NCBI GenBank assembly: GCA_025267735.1
Contig: CM046299.1
Coordinates: 33,990,887-34,054,886 of the forward strand
Source: Mactra quadrangularis
Taxonomy: Eukaryota; Mollusca; Bivalvia; Venerida; Mactridae
Length of the DNA stretch: 64,000 bases
Direction of reading: 5' to 3'
The translations under genes were made by a program, and so were the position numbers. Within the stretch, counting starts at the first letter, position 1, and the number at the start of each line of letters is the position of its first letter. The notes under the pieces were generated by a model, which made no database searches, had not been told where the DNA came from, and worked only from the letters and a program-made list of their open reading frames with translations. Positions 1 through 8,103 of the stretch are shown here, piece by piece.

Positions 1-1240
1 ACCTATATCAAATCAACATTAAAGAAGGATTCAACGTTTGGGCAAATCCTGCTGGCTGCTGATTTGTGTCCCATAATCTACTTTGATAAATACTCATAGT
101 TCTTTGACTAAATTGACATCTAAACAAAATTTGAAGATTTGTTAATTATAAAGGACTATAAGATGAAAGCATTTAAAGTTTAAAGAAAGTTTGATAGATG
201 ACCATTTCTACAACACTCTGTGTTGTATGGTTCAATAACAACATGATAGAATGAATAAATATTGTATATAGATGGATCAAAATGACATTAGAACACTAAA
301 CATAAAACAACTTAACACAATTTCCAACAAACACAGAACTTAAGACAAATGTGAATAAATAACTTAACAAGAAAGAATCCATTCTGGTTATGGTTTTACA
401 CTTAATGATTTAGACCAAGCAACCACTTGGAAACAAGCATTACAGATACTCCTCCTTGAACAAGACTCAGTGAAAATGCCAAAGGGGACAACATTTTGAA
501 TTTCCAACTCCCTAAACCCAAAGTATTTAAAAAACTTAATTTCTAATTTCAACAGGCAAAGAAGACAGACGAAAGGAACAACAATGTTTTATATGTACAG
601 ATGTGCTTTTAGTTTATCTCCATAAAAAAAAGTATTGAAGATGATTGGTGACAAAACAGAGTAGACTAAAGTGTAAAAACTTGAGATTGGTTTTAACAAG
701 AACATTTTCCCACATTTCTTCATCTGTTAAATAATCATTGGATGACATTAGTGTTTTCTAACAACAACAATACTTCATCAACAAAAGGATTCAACTATTT
801 ATTACTATAAAGGAAACTATTCAACACTTAAGTACCTTACACAAACTTGGCTTCAAAACAGAAACATTGCCCTATGGCGAGATTTTTAATTAATTCCTGA
901 TCAGTGTCAAATGTCCTTAGCCAGGTGTCTGTTCAAATGACCTTTATTTTTCTTGATCTTTCATTAAAGTAGAAATTGAAAGTATTCAAGTTATAGAATA
1001 CGCTTGAAAATCACTCGGTTGAAATCACTCATTTGAAATCACTCGTAATTTGTCAGATAAGAGCTGGATTTCTTTTGTTATCTCAGCTAGAATAAAATCT
1101 ATCTGTAACAATGAGGAATAACCTGATCTGATTTAACATTTTCTATGATTGAAATTATTTGTCAGTTAAATATTATCTAATACAAAATATTTTCATTATG
1201 ATAATCTGAAGTAAATATTTATTTATGTAGTGAAACCCAA
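1..1240. other. AT-rich non-coding DNA
   Basis: No open frame, RNA gene or clear repeat boundary seen. Composition is strongly AT-biased with scattered short A/T runs, as in introns or intergenic DNA. Confidence 0.5.
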
Positions 1241-1255
1241 TTTCATTCATTCATA

Positions 1256-1769
1256 CTTTCTAATTATGTTCATCACATGGTATGTTATTGTACTTGTATG
1301 CAATTTCATTATGATCTGACCCTAAATGGCAGAGATAACCAACAATTTGAAAACTTTAATGCAAAAATTACAAAGAAAAATTATCTATAATTAAACCAGA
1401 TAGAGTTGTGGTTACTATCTAATTCTGTTCATGACATGGTATGTAATCCTTGTATGAAATTTCATTAGGATGTGATCATAAATGGAAGAGATATCCAACA
1501 AATTGAAAATTTTAATGCAAAAATTACAAATAGAAATAATCCATAATTAAGCCAGGTAGAGTTGCGGTTACTTTTTCATTCTGTTTTTCTCATGATATGT
1601 TATCATTGAATGAGGTTTCATAAAGATCTGACAATAAATGGCAGAAATATATGGTAAATTAAAAACTTTTACTCAATTGTTTATGACACCGGACGCCCGT
1701 CTGACCGCCCAGGTTTCACCAAACTATTAGACAAATTTTTTCGTTGAAAAATCCAGCTAACAACTAAAT
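1256..1769 (+). repeat. Tandem-core interspersed element (about 172-bp core, three copies)
   Basis: The motif around CATGGTATG followed by 'tgcaaaaattacaaa' and 'gccaggtagag' recurs at about 1256, 1428 and 1580, giving a core period near 150-172 bp. The block ends with a GC-richer tail (CCGGACGCCCG) and the terminus GTTGAAAAATCCAGCT. The same core and terminus occur at 3317-3572 and 54917-55382, which identifies it as a dispersed mobile family. The 5' terminus found in the other two copies (ACAAGAAAT plus a short hairpin) was not located here, so this copy is probably 5'-truncated. No coding capacity. Confidence 0.6.
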
Positions 1770-1796
1770 AACTTGGAAATAAAGAAATGAGGATTC

Positions 1797-1940
1797 AGGT
1801 TCATAGTCCAGTTGGTTGCGTAACATGATTTTGAATCTAGTTTCCGAAAGGGTACAGGTTTGAATCTCATAAGGAGCACTTATACCCTTCCATGAAAGAT
1901 TGGCATTGTTCAGTGTTCACACTGGTAAGGGACAAAGTTT
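1797..1940 (+). repeat. Degenerate tRNA-like SINE head (tentative)
   Basis: A stretch with 'tagtccagttggttgcgta' and a B-box-like GGTTTGAATCT about 45 bases further on resembles a decayed tRNA-derived SINE head, followed by an AT-rich body. No target duplication was identified. It could also be chance similarity. Confidence 0.3.
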
Positions 1941-2084
1941 AACCTTCCTGTTTAAAAAAAGACATTCACTAGTTGTTAAAAAAGTTCACATTCTCTAATA
2001 TATCATGGAAACGTGCAGTCATTCACATTTCACATTTAAATCACATATCCAAATCAACCCTCAGAATTAATAAATTGCATCCTC

Positions 2085-2215
2085 AACCCAAGGGCTATGC
2101 ACAAGATTTGGCAAACCTAGGTACAGCCATAGTCAAGTTATGACCTGGACTAGTTATTGCAAATTGACAGACAGACAACACTATAACAAGATACAGCCCA
2201 TTTTTCATACTGGCT
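2085..2215 (+). repeat. Fragment related to the 57.6-60.5 kb tandem repeat
   Basis: The string 'ggcaaacctaggtacagcc', a following 'gttatgacc' and a closing 'gacagacagaca' run match the arrangement of core and 3' end in the large element at 57588-60522 (aacctaggtacag; gagttatca; gacggacagacggac). It is a short diverged copy without clear termini. Confidence 0.4.
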
Positions 2216-3316
2216 ACTAAAAAACACTATTAGAAATTTTAATTAGACATGAAAATGTAAAGTGACATGGTAACATAATGTTAACTACAAAGTCATAACC
2301 TCATAAGAGACAAATCTCTGAGTAGGAAAGTTTATGACAAAACAATCATTGAAATATAACAAGTTAAAAACTTGTAATTATCCTAGATGACATGGTAAAA
2401 TATATGAAGGAAACACAAAAACTATGTGAAAGCATTTATTTGACACATAACACATTAATCTGAGCTTGTAGTAACAATGTATTTTGAATAACATCATGAC
2501 CTTATAAGTGACTTGGTTAGTGGCATGTAAGAGAGTTGATGTGGCATTTCACTAAACAATTTGTCTATTATCTGTTATAACATACAATGACAGGTCCTAG
2601 CTACAAGAACAATGATCAAAGTAATGTCATAGAAACACAATTGTTGTGCAAACAACATCCGACATTCGACATTATAACCGTGTCACTAATTCTACCATCC
2701 ACAAGACAACTCTAATTAAAATAAAATAACACTATCTAGTATCTCAACATCAAAATATCCTTTATAAGGACATGAAAGGAAATAATAATCTTAGTTGTAA
2801 CAAGAAGGCAATGAAGGACTGTCTTCAGATTACAAGTTTATTCTATTTTGCTACATTTTTAGCTATGAACAACTTTGAGTTTTGATGTTTGCATTTTCTA
2901 AATGTATAATGTAGTCAAACTAAACAGAAACACAGCTTTCTATTCTATGGAAACAATGTTTTCATCAGTTAAAACCAATTTTAGAGGAAATAAAAGACAC
3001 ATTTTACATTAACAGTATATCTACTAAACAGGATATTTGATGTAAGTTGACATAAAATACAACTATTTATCTAAATCTTTAAAATATAACATAACCCTTC
3101 TTAATGCCTGTAATAGTAATAATGAAAATCAAAAACTTCTTACCATTGAAATCAAGATGATGAGTCAAGAGTTCATGTATAATTGTATTTTGTTTTTTAA
3201 GTATTTAATAGAGTCAAGTAAAAATTGAATCAAATGTAGGTTTATAAATTATTTTTCCAACATATTTTCTCTATATGGGTTACTTATAAGAAAATGACAC
3301 TCTGTGTTATCTTGTA
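2216..3316. other. AT-rich non-coding DNA
   Basis: Nothing recognisable: no coding potential, no tRNA-like sequence, no clear repeats. Confidence 0.5.
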
Positions 3317-3572
3317 ACAAGAAATGTAATGTGGAAACCACATTAAAGCCGGATTTAAAAACTTTTAGGCAAAAATTACAAAGGGAAATAATCCATAATA
3401 AAGCCAGGTAGAGTTGTGGTTACTGTCTAATTCTGTTTATCACATGGTATGTTATCATTGTATGAAGTTCCATAAAGTTCTGACAATAAATGGAAGAGAT
3501 ATATGCTAAATTGAAACCTTTCACAATTGTTAGACTCTGGATGCCTGTCCGTTGAAAAATCCGGCTAAAAAT
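3317..3572 (+). mobile_element. Non-autonomous tandem-core element, single-core copy
   Basis: Starts ACAAGAAATGTAATGTGG, with the hairpin AATGTGG-AAA-CCACATT, then GCCGGATTT. It carries one core copy (gccaggtagagttgtggtta; cacatggtatgttatcattg) and ends GAAAAATCCGGCTAAAAAT. GCCGGATTT near the start and AAATCCGGC near the end are subterminal inverted repeats. A longer copy with the same ends is at 54917-55382. The architecture (fixed termini, variable number of core repeats, hairpin) is like molluscan pearl elements and Helentron-derived HINEs; that family assignment is inference. Confidence 0.6.
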
Positions 3573-4177
3573 AGTAAAATAATAAAGTGTTTTGGAAGAA
3601 AACTGTACCTTAAGGGGGTGTTTTTGATATGCTGGCCCACACTGATCACATGGTAAAGGCAGTGACTAAACAAAACAGCCAAGATTACTATAACCATAGA
3701 AACATGACACTGAGATATCATAATTGTCTAAATATTTTACATAACTGTATGCACCAATGACCTACTACAACATTTTGACCAAATTGTTAAATCTGAACAC
3801 TGCTACTTATAAATGTAACAACATGGGTGGTCAAGTGGTCAAATTTAGACACAATTAGGTATATTTTATACCAATAGAACTTAAACAACAAAAATCTTCA
3901 CTTTCTAGCATGGTACTCAACTATATTCAGTACAAATGTGTGAAAACAACAAAATACTTGAAATCTATTTTTAAGGAAACTTCACATCTAAACTAAAGTT
4001 CAACTGGAGCAAAACATACATTGTTAATTTTGTATGTCAGATGAAATTTGTGTAGTTGTTAGTGCACTTCTGATTATTCAAATAGTTTCAATCCTGACTA
4101 TAGATATATGTTTACATTAAATCTGACAAGGTTTTACCTTATAAAGACAGAAGTCATCAGCTTCATATGGAAACCAA
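3573..4177. other. AT-rich non-coding DNA flanking the tRNA-LTR array
   Basis: No gene seen. It ends with CCAA at 4174-4177, the left target-site duplication of the array that begins at 4178. Confidence 0.5.
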
Positions 4178-4225
4178 TGTCACGGCACTTACCTGTTCAC
4201 TTTATGGGAAGAAGGATGTGTAGGT

Positions 4226-4298
4226 GGCCGGATAGCTCAGTCGGGAGAGCACTCGCCCTGTAAGCGAGGGGTCCTGGGTTCGAGTCCCGGTCAGGCTG
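4226..4298 (+). tRNA. tRNA-like gene in LTR, copy 1 (UGU anticodon position)
   Basis: Folds as a cloverleaf: acceptor GGCCGGA/TCAGGCT with one G-A mismatch; D arm GCTC/GAGC with loop AGTCGGGA; anticodon stem CTCGC/GCGAG; loop CCTGTAA; T arm CTGGG/CCCGG with loop TTCGAGT; discriminator G. A box TAGCTCAGTCGG and B box GGTTCGAGTCC are perfect. Positions 34-36 are TGT (threonine type), but position 33 is C instead of the near-universal U, so decoding function is doubtful. Better read as a Pol III promoter carried by the retroelement than as a host tRNA gene. Confidence 0.75.
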
Positions 4299-4302
4299 CA
4301 TA

Positions 4303-4307
4303 TTTTT
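4303..4307 (+). terminator. Pol III terminator (T5) after tRNA-like copy 1
   Basis: Five T residues four bases after the tRNA-like body, inside the LTR. The same T5 follows copies 2, 3, 4 and 8. Copies 5, 6 and 7 read 'catatgtttctttccc' instead, with only T3 runs, so their termination should be weaker. Confidence 0.6.
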
Positions 4308-4323
4308 CTATCCCTGTGACATT

Positions 4324-4341
4324 TGGCGCCCAACGTGGGAC
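4324..4341 (+). promoter_or_regulatory. Primer-binding site, tRNA-Lys type (first of seven)
   Basis: TGGCGCCCAACGTGGGAC starts two bases after the LTR end and is complementary to the 3' end of tRNA-Lys1,2 at 17 of 18 positions. The site recurs at 4498-4515, 4770-4787, 4944-4961, 5216-5233 and 5758-5775. The version at 5487-5504 matches at all 18. Position next to a TG...CA LTR is diagnostic of minus-strand priming in LTR retroelements. Confidence 0.85.
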
Positions 4342-4399
4342 CGTGACAATTACTTGGTCAGTTGAGAAACGCTTGTAATAAAATAAATGCTCCTTAAGC

Positions 4400-4472
4400 G
4401 GCCAGATAGCTCAGTCGGGAGAGCACTCGCCCTGTAAGCGAGGGGTCCTGGGTTCGAGTCCCGGTCAGGCTG
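4400..4472 (+). tRNA. tRNA-like gene, copy 2 (in short unit)
   Basis: Same 73-nt cloverleaf as copy 1 except acceptor GGCCAGA (A instead of G at position 5, still unpaired with A). Its upstream sequence is internal-region DNA rather than LTR. Boxes A and B are unchanged and T5 follows. Confidence 0.7.
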
Positions 4473-4575
4473 CATATTTTTCTATCCCTGTGACATTTGG
4501 CGCCCAACGTGGGACCGTGACAATTACTTGGTCAGTTGAGAAACGCTTGTAAAAAAAATAAATGCTCCTTAAACG

Positions 4576-4623
4576 GCCTGGAATTCTGAAATTCGAGACG
4601 AATTTCCAGTTCGTGGGGGAGTA
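4576..4623 (+). promoter_or_regulatory. Hairpin plus polypurine tract before LTR 2
   Basis: The stem GAAATTCG/CGAATTTC (4588-4595 with 4599-4606, loop AGA) lies inside an outer CTGG...CCAG. Then come GGGGGAG (4615-4621) and TA, directly before TGTCAC. A purine run next to the downstream LTR is the expected plus-strand primer. The same block precedes the LTRs at 5070, 5341 and 5612; the one before 5341 has single-base changes in the stem and after CCAG. Confidence 0.7.
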
Positions 4624-4767
4624 TGTCACGGCACTTACCTGTTCACTTTATGGGAAGAAGGATGTGTAGGTGGCCGGATAGCTCAGTCGGGAGAGCACTC
4701 GCCCTGTAAGCGAGGGGTCCTGGGTTCGAGTCCCGGTCAGGCTGCATATTTTTCTATCCCTGTGACA
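4624..4767 (+). repeat. Complete LTR 2 of the array
   Basis: 144 bp with the same ends as LTR 1 and apparently identical sequence; T5 terminator present. Begins a 446-bp higher-order unit (full LTR, primer site, short hybrid, full internal region) that repeats the 4178-4623 arrangement. Confidence 0.85.
4672..4744 (+). tRNA. tRNA-like gene, copy 3
   Basis: Same sequence as copy 1, including GGCCGGA acceptor and C at position 33. Lies 48 bp inside LTR 2. Confidence 0.75.
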
Positions 4768-4941
4768 TTTGGCGCCCAACGTGGGACCGTGACAATTACT
4801 TGGTCAGTTGAGAAACGCTTGTAATAAAATAAATGCTCCTTAAGCGGCCAGATAGCTCAGTCGGGAGAGCACTCGCCCTGTAAGCGAGGGGTCCTGGGTT
4901 CGAGTCCCGGTCAGGCTGCATATTTTTCTATCCCTGTGACA
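4768..4941 (+). repeat. Short hybrid unit 2
   Basis: 174 bp with the same GGCC junction as the unit at 4322-4495, including the GGCCAGA variant. The two are therefore copies of one rearrangement, duplicated as part of the 446-bp higher-order unit. Confidence 0.75.
4846..4918 (+). tRNA. tRNA-like gene, copy 4 (in short unit)
   Basis: Same as copy 2 (GGCCAGA acceptor). Followed by T5 and a primer-binding site at 4944-4961. Confidence 0.7.
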
Positions 4942-5069
4942 TTTGGCGCCCAACGTGGGACCGTGACAATTACTTGGTCAGTTGAGAAACGCTTGTAAAA
5001 AAAATAAATGCTCCTTAAACGGCCTGGAATTCTAAAATTCGAGACGAATTTCCAGTTCGTGGGGGAGTA

Positions 5070-5213
5070 TGTCACGGCACTTACCTGTTCACTTTATGGG
5101 AAGAAGGATGTGTAGGTGGCCGGATAGCTCAGTCGGGAGAGCACTCGCCCTGTAAGCGAGGGGTCCTGGGTTCGAGTCCCGGTCAGGCTGCATATGTTTC
5201 TTTCCCTGTGACA
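5070..5213 (+). repeat. Complete LTR 3 of the array
   Basis: 144 bp. Differs from LTRs 1 and 2 after the tRNA-like gene: 'tatgtttctttcc' instead of 'tatttttctatcc', which removes the T5 terminator. Followed directly by a full 127-bp internal region with primer site and polypurine tract, so 5070-5484 is a complete LTR-internal-LTR element. Confidence 0.85.
5118..5190 (+). tRNA. tRNA-like gene, copy 5
   Basis: Same cloverleaf and boxes as copy 1, without a downstream T5. Confidence 0.75.
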
Positions 5214-5340
5214 TTTGGCGCCCAACGTGGGACCGTGACAATTACTTGGTCAGTTGAGAAACGCTTGTAATAAAATAAATGCTCCTTAAGCGGCCTGGAA
5301 TTCTGAAATTCAAGACGAATTTCCAGTTGGTGGGGGAGTA

Positions 5341-5484
5341 TGTCACGGCACTTACCTGTTCACTTTATGGGAAGAAGGATGTGTAGGTGGCCGGATAGCT
5401 CAGTCGGGAGAGCACTCGCCCTGTAAGCGAGGGGTCCTGGGTTCGAGTCCCGGTCAGGCTGCATATGTTTCTTTCCCTGTGACA
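5341..5484 (+). repeat. Complete LTR 4 of the array
   Basis: 144 bp, 'tatgttt' type like LTR 3. Followed by the only primer-binding site with the fully matching GGGGC ending. With LTR 5 it forms a second complete LTR-internal-LTR unit. Confidence 0.85.
5389..5461 (+). tRNA. tRNA-like gene, copy 6
   Basis: Same as copy 5; no T5 downstream. Confidence 0.75.
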
Positions 5485-5486
5485 TT

Positions 5487-5504
5487 TGGCGCCCAACGTG
5501 GGGC
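5487..5504 (+). promoter_or_regulatory. Primer-binding site with full 18-nt tRNA-Lys1,2 complementarity
   Basis: TGGCGCCCAACGTGGGGC matches the complement of the tRNA-Lys1,2 3' end, as I know it, at every position. It is probably the ancestral form; the other six copies have A at the 17th base. Confidence 0.85.
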
Positions 5505-5611
5505 CGTGACAATTACTTGGTCAGTTGAGAAACGCTTGTAAAAAAATAAATGCTCCTTAAACTGCCTGGAATTCTGAAATTCGAGACGAATTTCCAGTTC
5601 GTGGGGGAGTA

Positions 5612-5755
5612 TGTCACGGCACTTACCTGTTCACATTATGGGTAGAAGGATATGTAAGCGGCCGGATAGCTCAGTCGGGAGAGCACTCGCCCTGTAAGCG
5701 AGGGGTCCTGGGTTCGAGTCCCGGTCAGGCTGCATATGTTTCTTTCCCTGTGACA
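5612..5755 (+). repeat. Complete LTR 5 of the array
   Basis: 144 bp with a few private changes before the tRNA (cacattatg, ggtagaagg, tatgtaagc). The bases before the tRNA read GTAAGCGGCCGG instead of GTAGGTGGCCGG, resembling the internal-region context and suggesting gene conversion at the GGCC site. Confidence 0.8.
5660..5732 (+). tRNA. tRNA-like gene, copy 7
   Basis: Same tRNA-like sequence, GGCCGGA acceptor; 'tatgttt' 3' flank without T5. Confidence 0.75.
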
Positions 5756-5929
5756 TTTGGCGCCCAACGTGGGACCGTGACAATTACTTGGTCAGTTGAG
5801 AAACGCTTGTAATAAAATAAATGCTCCTTAAGCGGCCGGATAGCTCAGTCGGGAGAGCACTCGCCCTGTAAGCGAGGGGTCCTGGGTTCGAGTCCCGGTC
5901 AGGCTGCATATTTTTCTATCCCTGTGACA
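5756..5929 (+). repeat. Short hybrid unit 3 (right end of array)
   Basis: 174 bp, with the same GGCC join but the GGCCGGA acceptor, so either an independent event or a later conversion relative to hybrids 1 and 2. It ends with the LTR terminus TGTGACA at 5929, directly followed by the CCAA target duplication at 5930-5933. Confidence 0.75.
5834..5906 (+). tRNA. tRNA-like gene, copy 8 (last)
   Basis: Same as copy 1 with T5 downstream. Last tRNA-like unit in the array. Confidence 0.7.
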
Positions 5930-6058
5930 CCAAGAAAGATATAGTACTGGTACAGTGAAAAAAATGTCCATAAACGCTGGTAAGGTGAGTTAGCTTTCAT
6001 ACATTAACGGGTTTATTAACAACATACAATCTAATTAAAACATGACTAGTCTTCAATC

Positions 6059-6289
6059 TAGCTGCCCGGCTAGCTCAGTTGGTAGCACGCAAGTCTACTG
6101 ATCAAGAAGTTGTGGATTTGATTCCCGGGTGGGGCATACTGACGAAAGTATGCGCTTAGTAGTTGGTTAACAGCTAAATCCAGAGATTTAGCCTTTCCAG
6201 GAGGAGTGAGTAGGTCGACTAACCGCGGTTATATGACCTATATAATGTGTTGCTACGGCGTTAAACCCCCCCCCCCCCAAAAAAAAAAA
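6059..6289 (+). mobile_element. tRNA-derived SINE, copy a, with target duplication
   Basis: The tRNA head GCCCGGCTAGCTCAGTTGG starts at about 6064, B-box-like GGATTTGATTCC follows, then a body ending 'gctacggcgttaaa' with a C-run and A-run tail. GTCTTCAATC flanks it at 6049-6058 and 6290-6299, a 10-bp target-site duplication typical of LINE-driven insertion. About 100 bp of body present in other copies (for example 52081-52395) is missing, cut out between the inverted GCATACTTTCGT / ACGAAAGTATGC segments. Same family at 16310, 31219, 31590, 35146, 38322, 52081 and 63971. Confidence 0.85.
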
Positions 6290-7591
6290 GTCTTCAATCC
6301 ACACATGGAACCAATATAATATCAAAGTAAATGTATAAAAATCATCATGATCTACCATATATTAATTACTCTATAAAATTGTACAATAAATAAAACATCA
6401 ATATAATTATAATATTTGAACATTAAACTTGAACATTACCTAATTTTATAGTCACCAGAAATGTTAATGTTTTATCATCTTAATCATTATAGAGATTATC
6501 AAACATCACCTAATATGTATGTTCTCCTAAGTCCCTTTTACATGTAACATAAATGGCTAATATGTTTTAAGACATATTTGGCACAATTGGCTAACACTCT
6601 TGAGTTACTATCTGGCCTAAAAACAAAAGTTCCATGTCACTCCCTCTGCAGGGCAAGTCAGATGCAAATGGGTCTGAAAATCCACTTGACCTGCAACAAT
6701 ATCTACTTGTCCAGCCACTTAGACAGTGGAAGTATAATTTAGATGAATTTGGAGACTCTTGAATGACATTACTATAATGAAATTCTGGCTAAATTTGCCA
6801 TGGTACATTATAATTTTTTTATATTAAATTTTGGGTTAAAGCTTCATGCAATAATTAGAAGTATGTCTGTTTTAACTAATACATTATAAATTCTGATATT
6901 TTTTGTAGAACTTGAAATCATTAAACATGTTGAAGTAGTTTAAGTATAATATCTAAACTTCAACACAATACTATAGGTGACTTAGGGTACCACATACACC
7001 TTGTATACATAGAGGAGAGAAAATAAAATAAAACTTCAATAGTTGGAATTCAAATGAATTATGAATGGCATTAGAATTATGATTTCAATGACTAGTACAA
7101 AAGCAAAGTTTTCTCTTATTCATAAGAAACAAGTTTTCAAATATCAAGGGTGTAAAAAAGTTTAAAGAAATTTGACACCTGCTATAATTTCCATGTTTAA
7201 TCAGATCACTAAGTTGTTTGTTCATAGAACATGTTATTAATTATAAGGCCTTCAAAAACTTGTAAACCTCATCAGTAAAATAGATTCTATATAATTGTAT
7301 TGTATTGTCAGGACTAGAGCAATCCTTATAAAAAATGATTTCAATACACCAAGTGTCAGTACTTATTTTTCATAGAAGTAGATGACACATTATAAAAAAC
7401 TTCTCAACATAGTGATAATATCCCTCATTATATTTGTATAATTTATTTGAAGGAGAAAACATATCAACTAAACACCTTTCAATAGATTTAACTAGAAAAA
7501 TTGTTAACTTGATTAAGACCAATAGTCATTTCCACTTGAATATTATTTGAAGAGTTTCTGTTAAACATATAGATATAGATCTATATAATAT
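6290..7591. other. AT-rich non-coding DNA
   Basis: No coding region, RNA gene or clear repeat seen. Confidence 0.5.
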
Positions 7592-7794
7592 TAAAGTAAA
7601 TTGGGGATTAAAAACCAGACTGGCAGGACTAGGGATCGAACCTGGTTCTCCCAGGTGGTAGGCGAGACACTCAACCGCGTCACCAAAGGGTTAACCCTTT
7701 AGCGACGCGGTTGAGTGTCTCGCCTACCACCCGGGAGAACCAGGTTTGATTCCCAGTCCTGGCAGTCTGGTTTTTATTTCCCCAATTTACTTTA
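7592..7794. repeat. Head-to-head palindrome of a tRNA-Gly-like SINE head
   Basis: Two arms of about 101 bp meet at the perfect palindrome AAAGGGTTAACCCTTT (7685-7700). The right arm reads as a tRNA-like head: 'tagcgacgcggttgagtg', then CTCGC-CTACCAC-CCGGG, then B box GGTTTGATTCC and 'cctggca'. The anticodon arm resembles tRNA-Gly with ACC at positions 34-36. The left arm is its reverse complement with few differences (an extra 'ac' near the centre, gatcgaac against gtttgatt). The right side continues into a longer GC-richer body to about 7920. Two SINE heads in inverted orientation could form a stable cruciform. Confidence 0.75.
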
Positions 7795-8103
7795 ATGGCG
7801 ACGAGGATAATTCGGTGTGCGGGTATATGGCCACCGGGGAGCGGAAATGGCTAGAAATTGCTAGTATGTGCAGTTCATGCCAGCTCCAAAAAATGTAAAG
7901 AGGAGAACAGTGTGGTGATCGTAGGTGATATATATATAGATATTATGTAAGTTTACTATTTCTAAAATGATAATTTATGATATAAGAGCCAGTGGTACAG
8001 ACTGCTTGAATGTGTACTTTGAGCAAGAAATATATATACTCCACTATTTTGTGTTTTGATAAAATATTACCGGGTAAATGCATGGGACAATTATACAGAT
8101 AAG

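Larger units (their letters stand above)
4178..4321 (+). repeat. Complete LTR 1 of the tRNA-LTR array
   Basis: 144 bp, TGTCACGG...TGTGACA. The tRNA-like gene lies at 4226-4298, so 48 bp of LTR precede it and 23 bp follow. T5 at 4303-4307 is a possible Pol III terminator. A primer-binding site follows at 4324-4341. The left flank is the CCAA target duplication. Confidence 0.85.
4322..4495 (+). repeat. Short hybrid unit 1 (internal 5' part joined to tRNA half of LTR)
   Basis: 174 bp. The primer-binding site and internal sequence run to 'ccttaagc' and then pass at GGCC (about 4400-4403) directly into the tRNA-like part of an LTR. The hairpin, polypurine tract and first 48 bp of LTR are missing. 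Both parents have GGCC at the join (internal GCGGCCTGGAATTC; LTR GGTGGCCGGATAGC), which suggests a microhomology deletion or template switch. Confidence 0.75.
4178..5929 (+). mobile_element. Tandem array of a TRIM-like LTR retroelement with a tRNA-like gene inside its LTR
   Basis: The sequence shows five complete 144-bp LTRs (TGTCACGG...TGTGACA, with perfect 6-bp inverted ends TGTCAC/GTGACA) and three 5'-truncated LTRs, separated by seven internal segments. Each internal segment starts TT plus an 18-nt primer-binding site, TGGCGCCCAACGTGGGAC or ...GGGGC. Four run through to a hairpin and polypurine tract (GGGGGAG) ending TA just before the next TGTCAC. Every LTR contains a 73-nt tRNA-like sequence. 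There is no gag, pol or other open frame. CCAA occurs directly before 4178 and directly after 5929, so the array behaves as one inserted unit. LTR-internal-LTR would be about 415 bp, within TRIM size. Known parallel: plant Cassandra TRIMs carry a 5S rRNA gene in the LTR. An animal tRNA-bearing version is my inference and may be undescribed. Movement would need reverse transcriptase and integrase from another element. Confidence 0.85.

Noticed and set aside
4324..5775. Endogenous retrovirus or provirus because of lentivirus-like primer-binding sites
   Set aside because: The tRNA-Lys PBS is shared by many LTR retrotransposons. Internal regions are only about 127 bp and there is no gag, pol or env.
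4178..5929. Cluster of eight genuine host tRNA-Thr genes
   Set aside because: Each copy is embedded in an LTR with a PBS and PPT, has C33 and an acceptor mismatch, and the repeat unit includes all retroelement signals.
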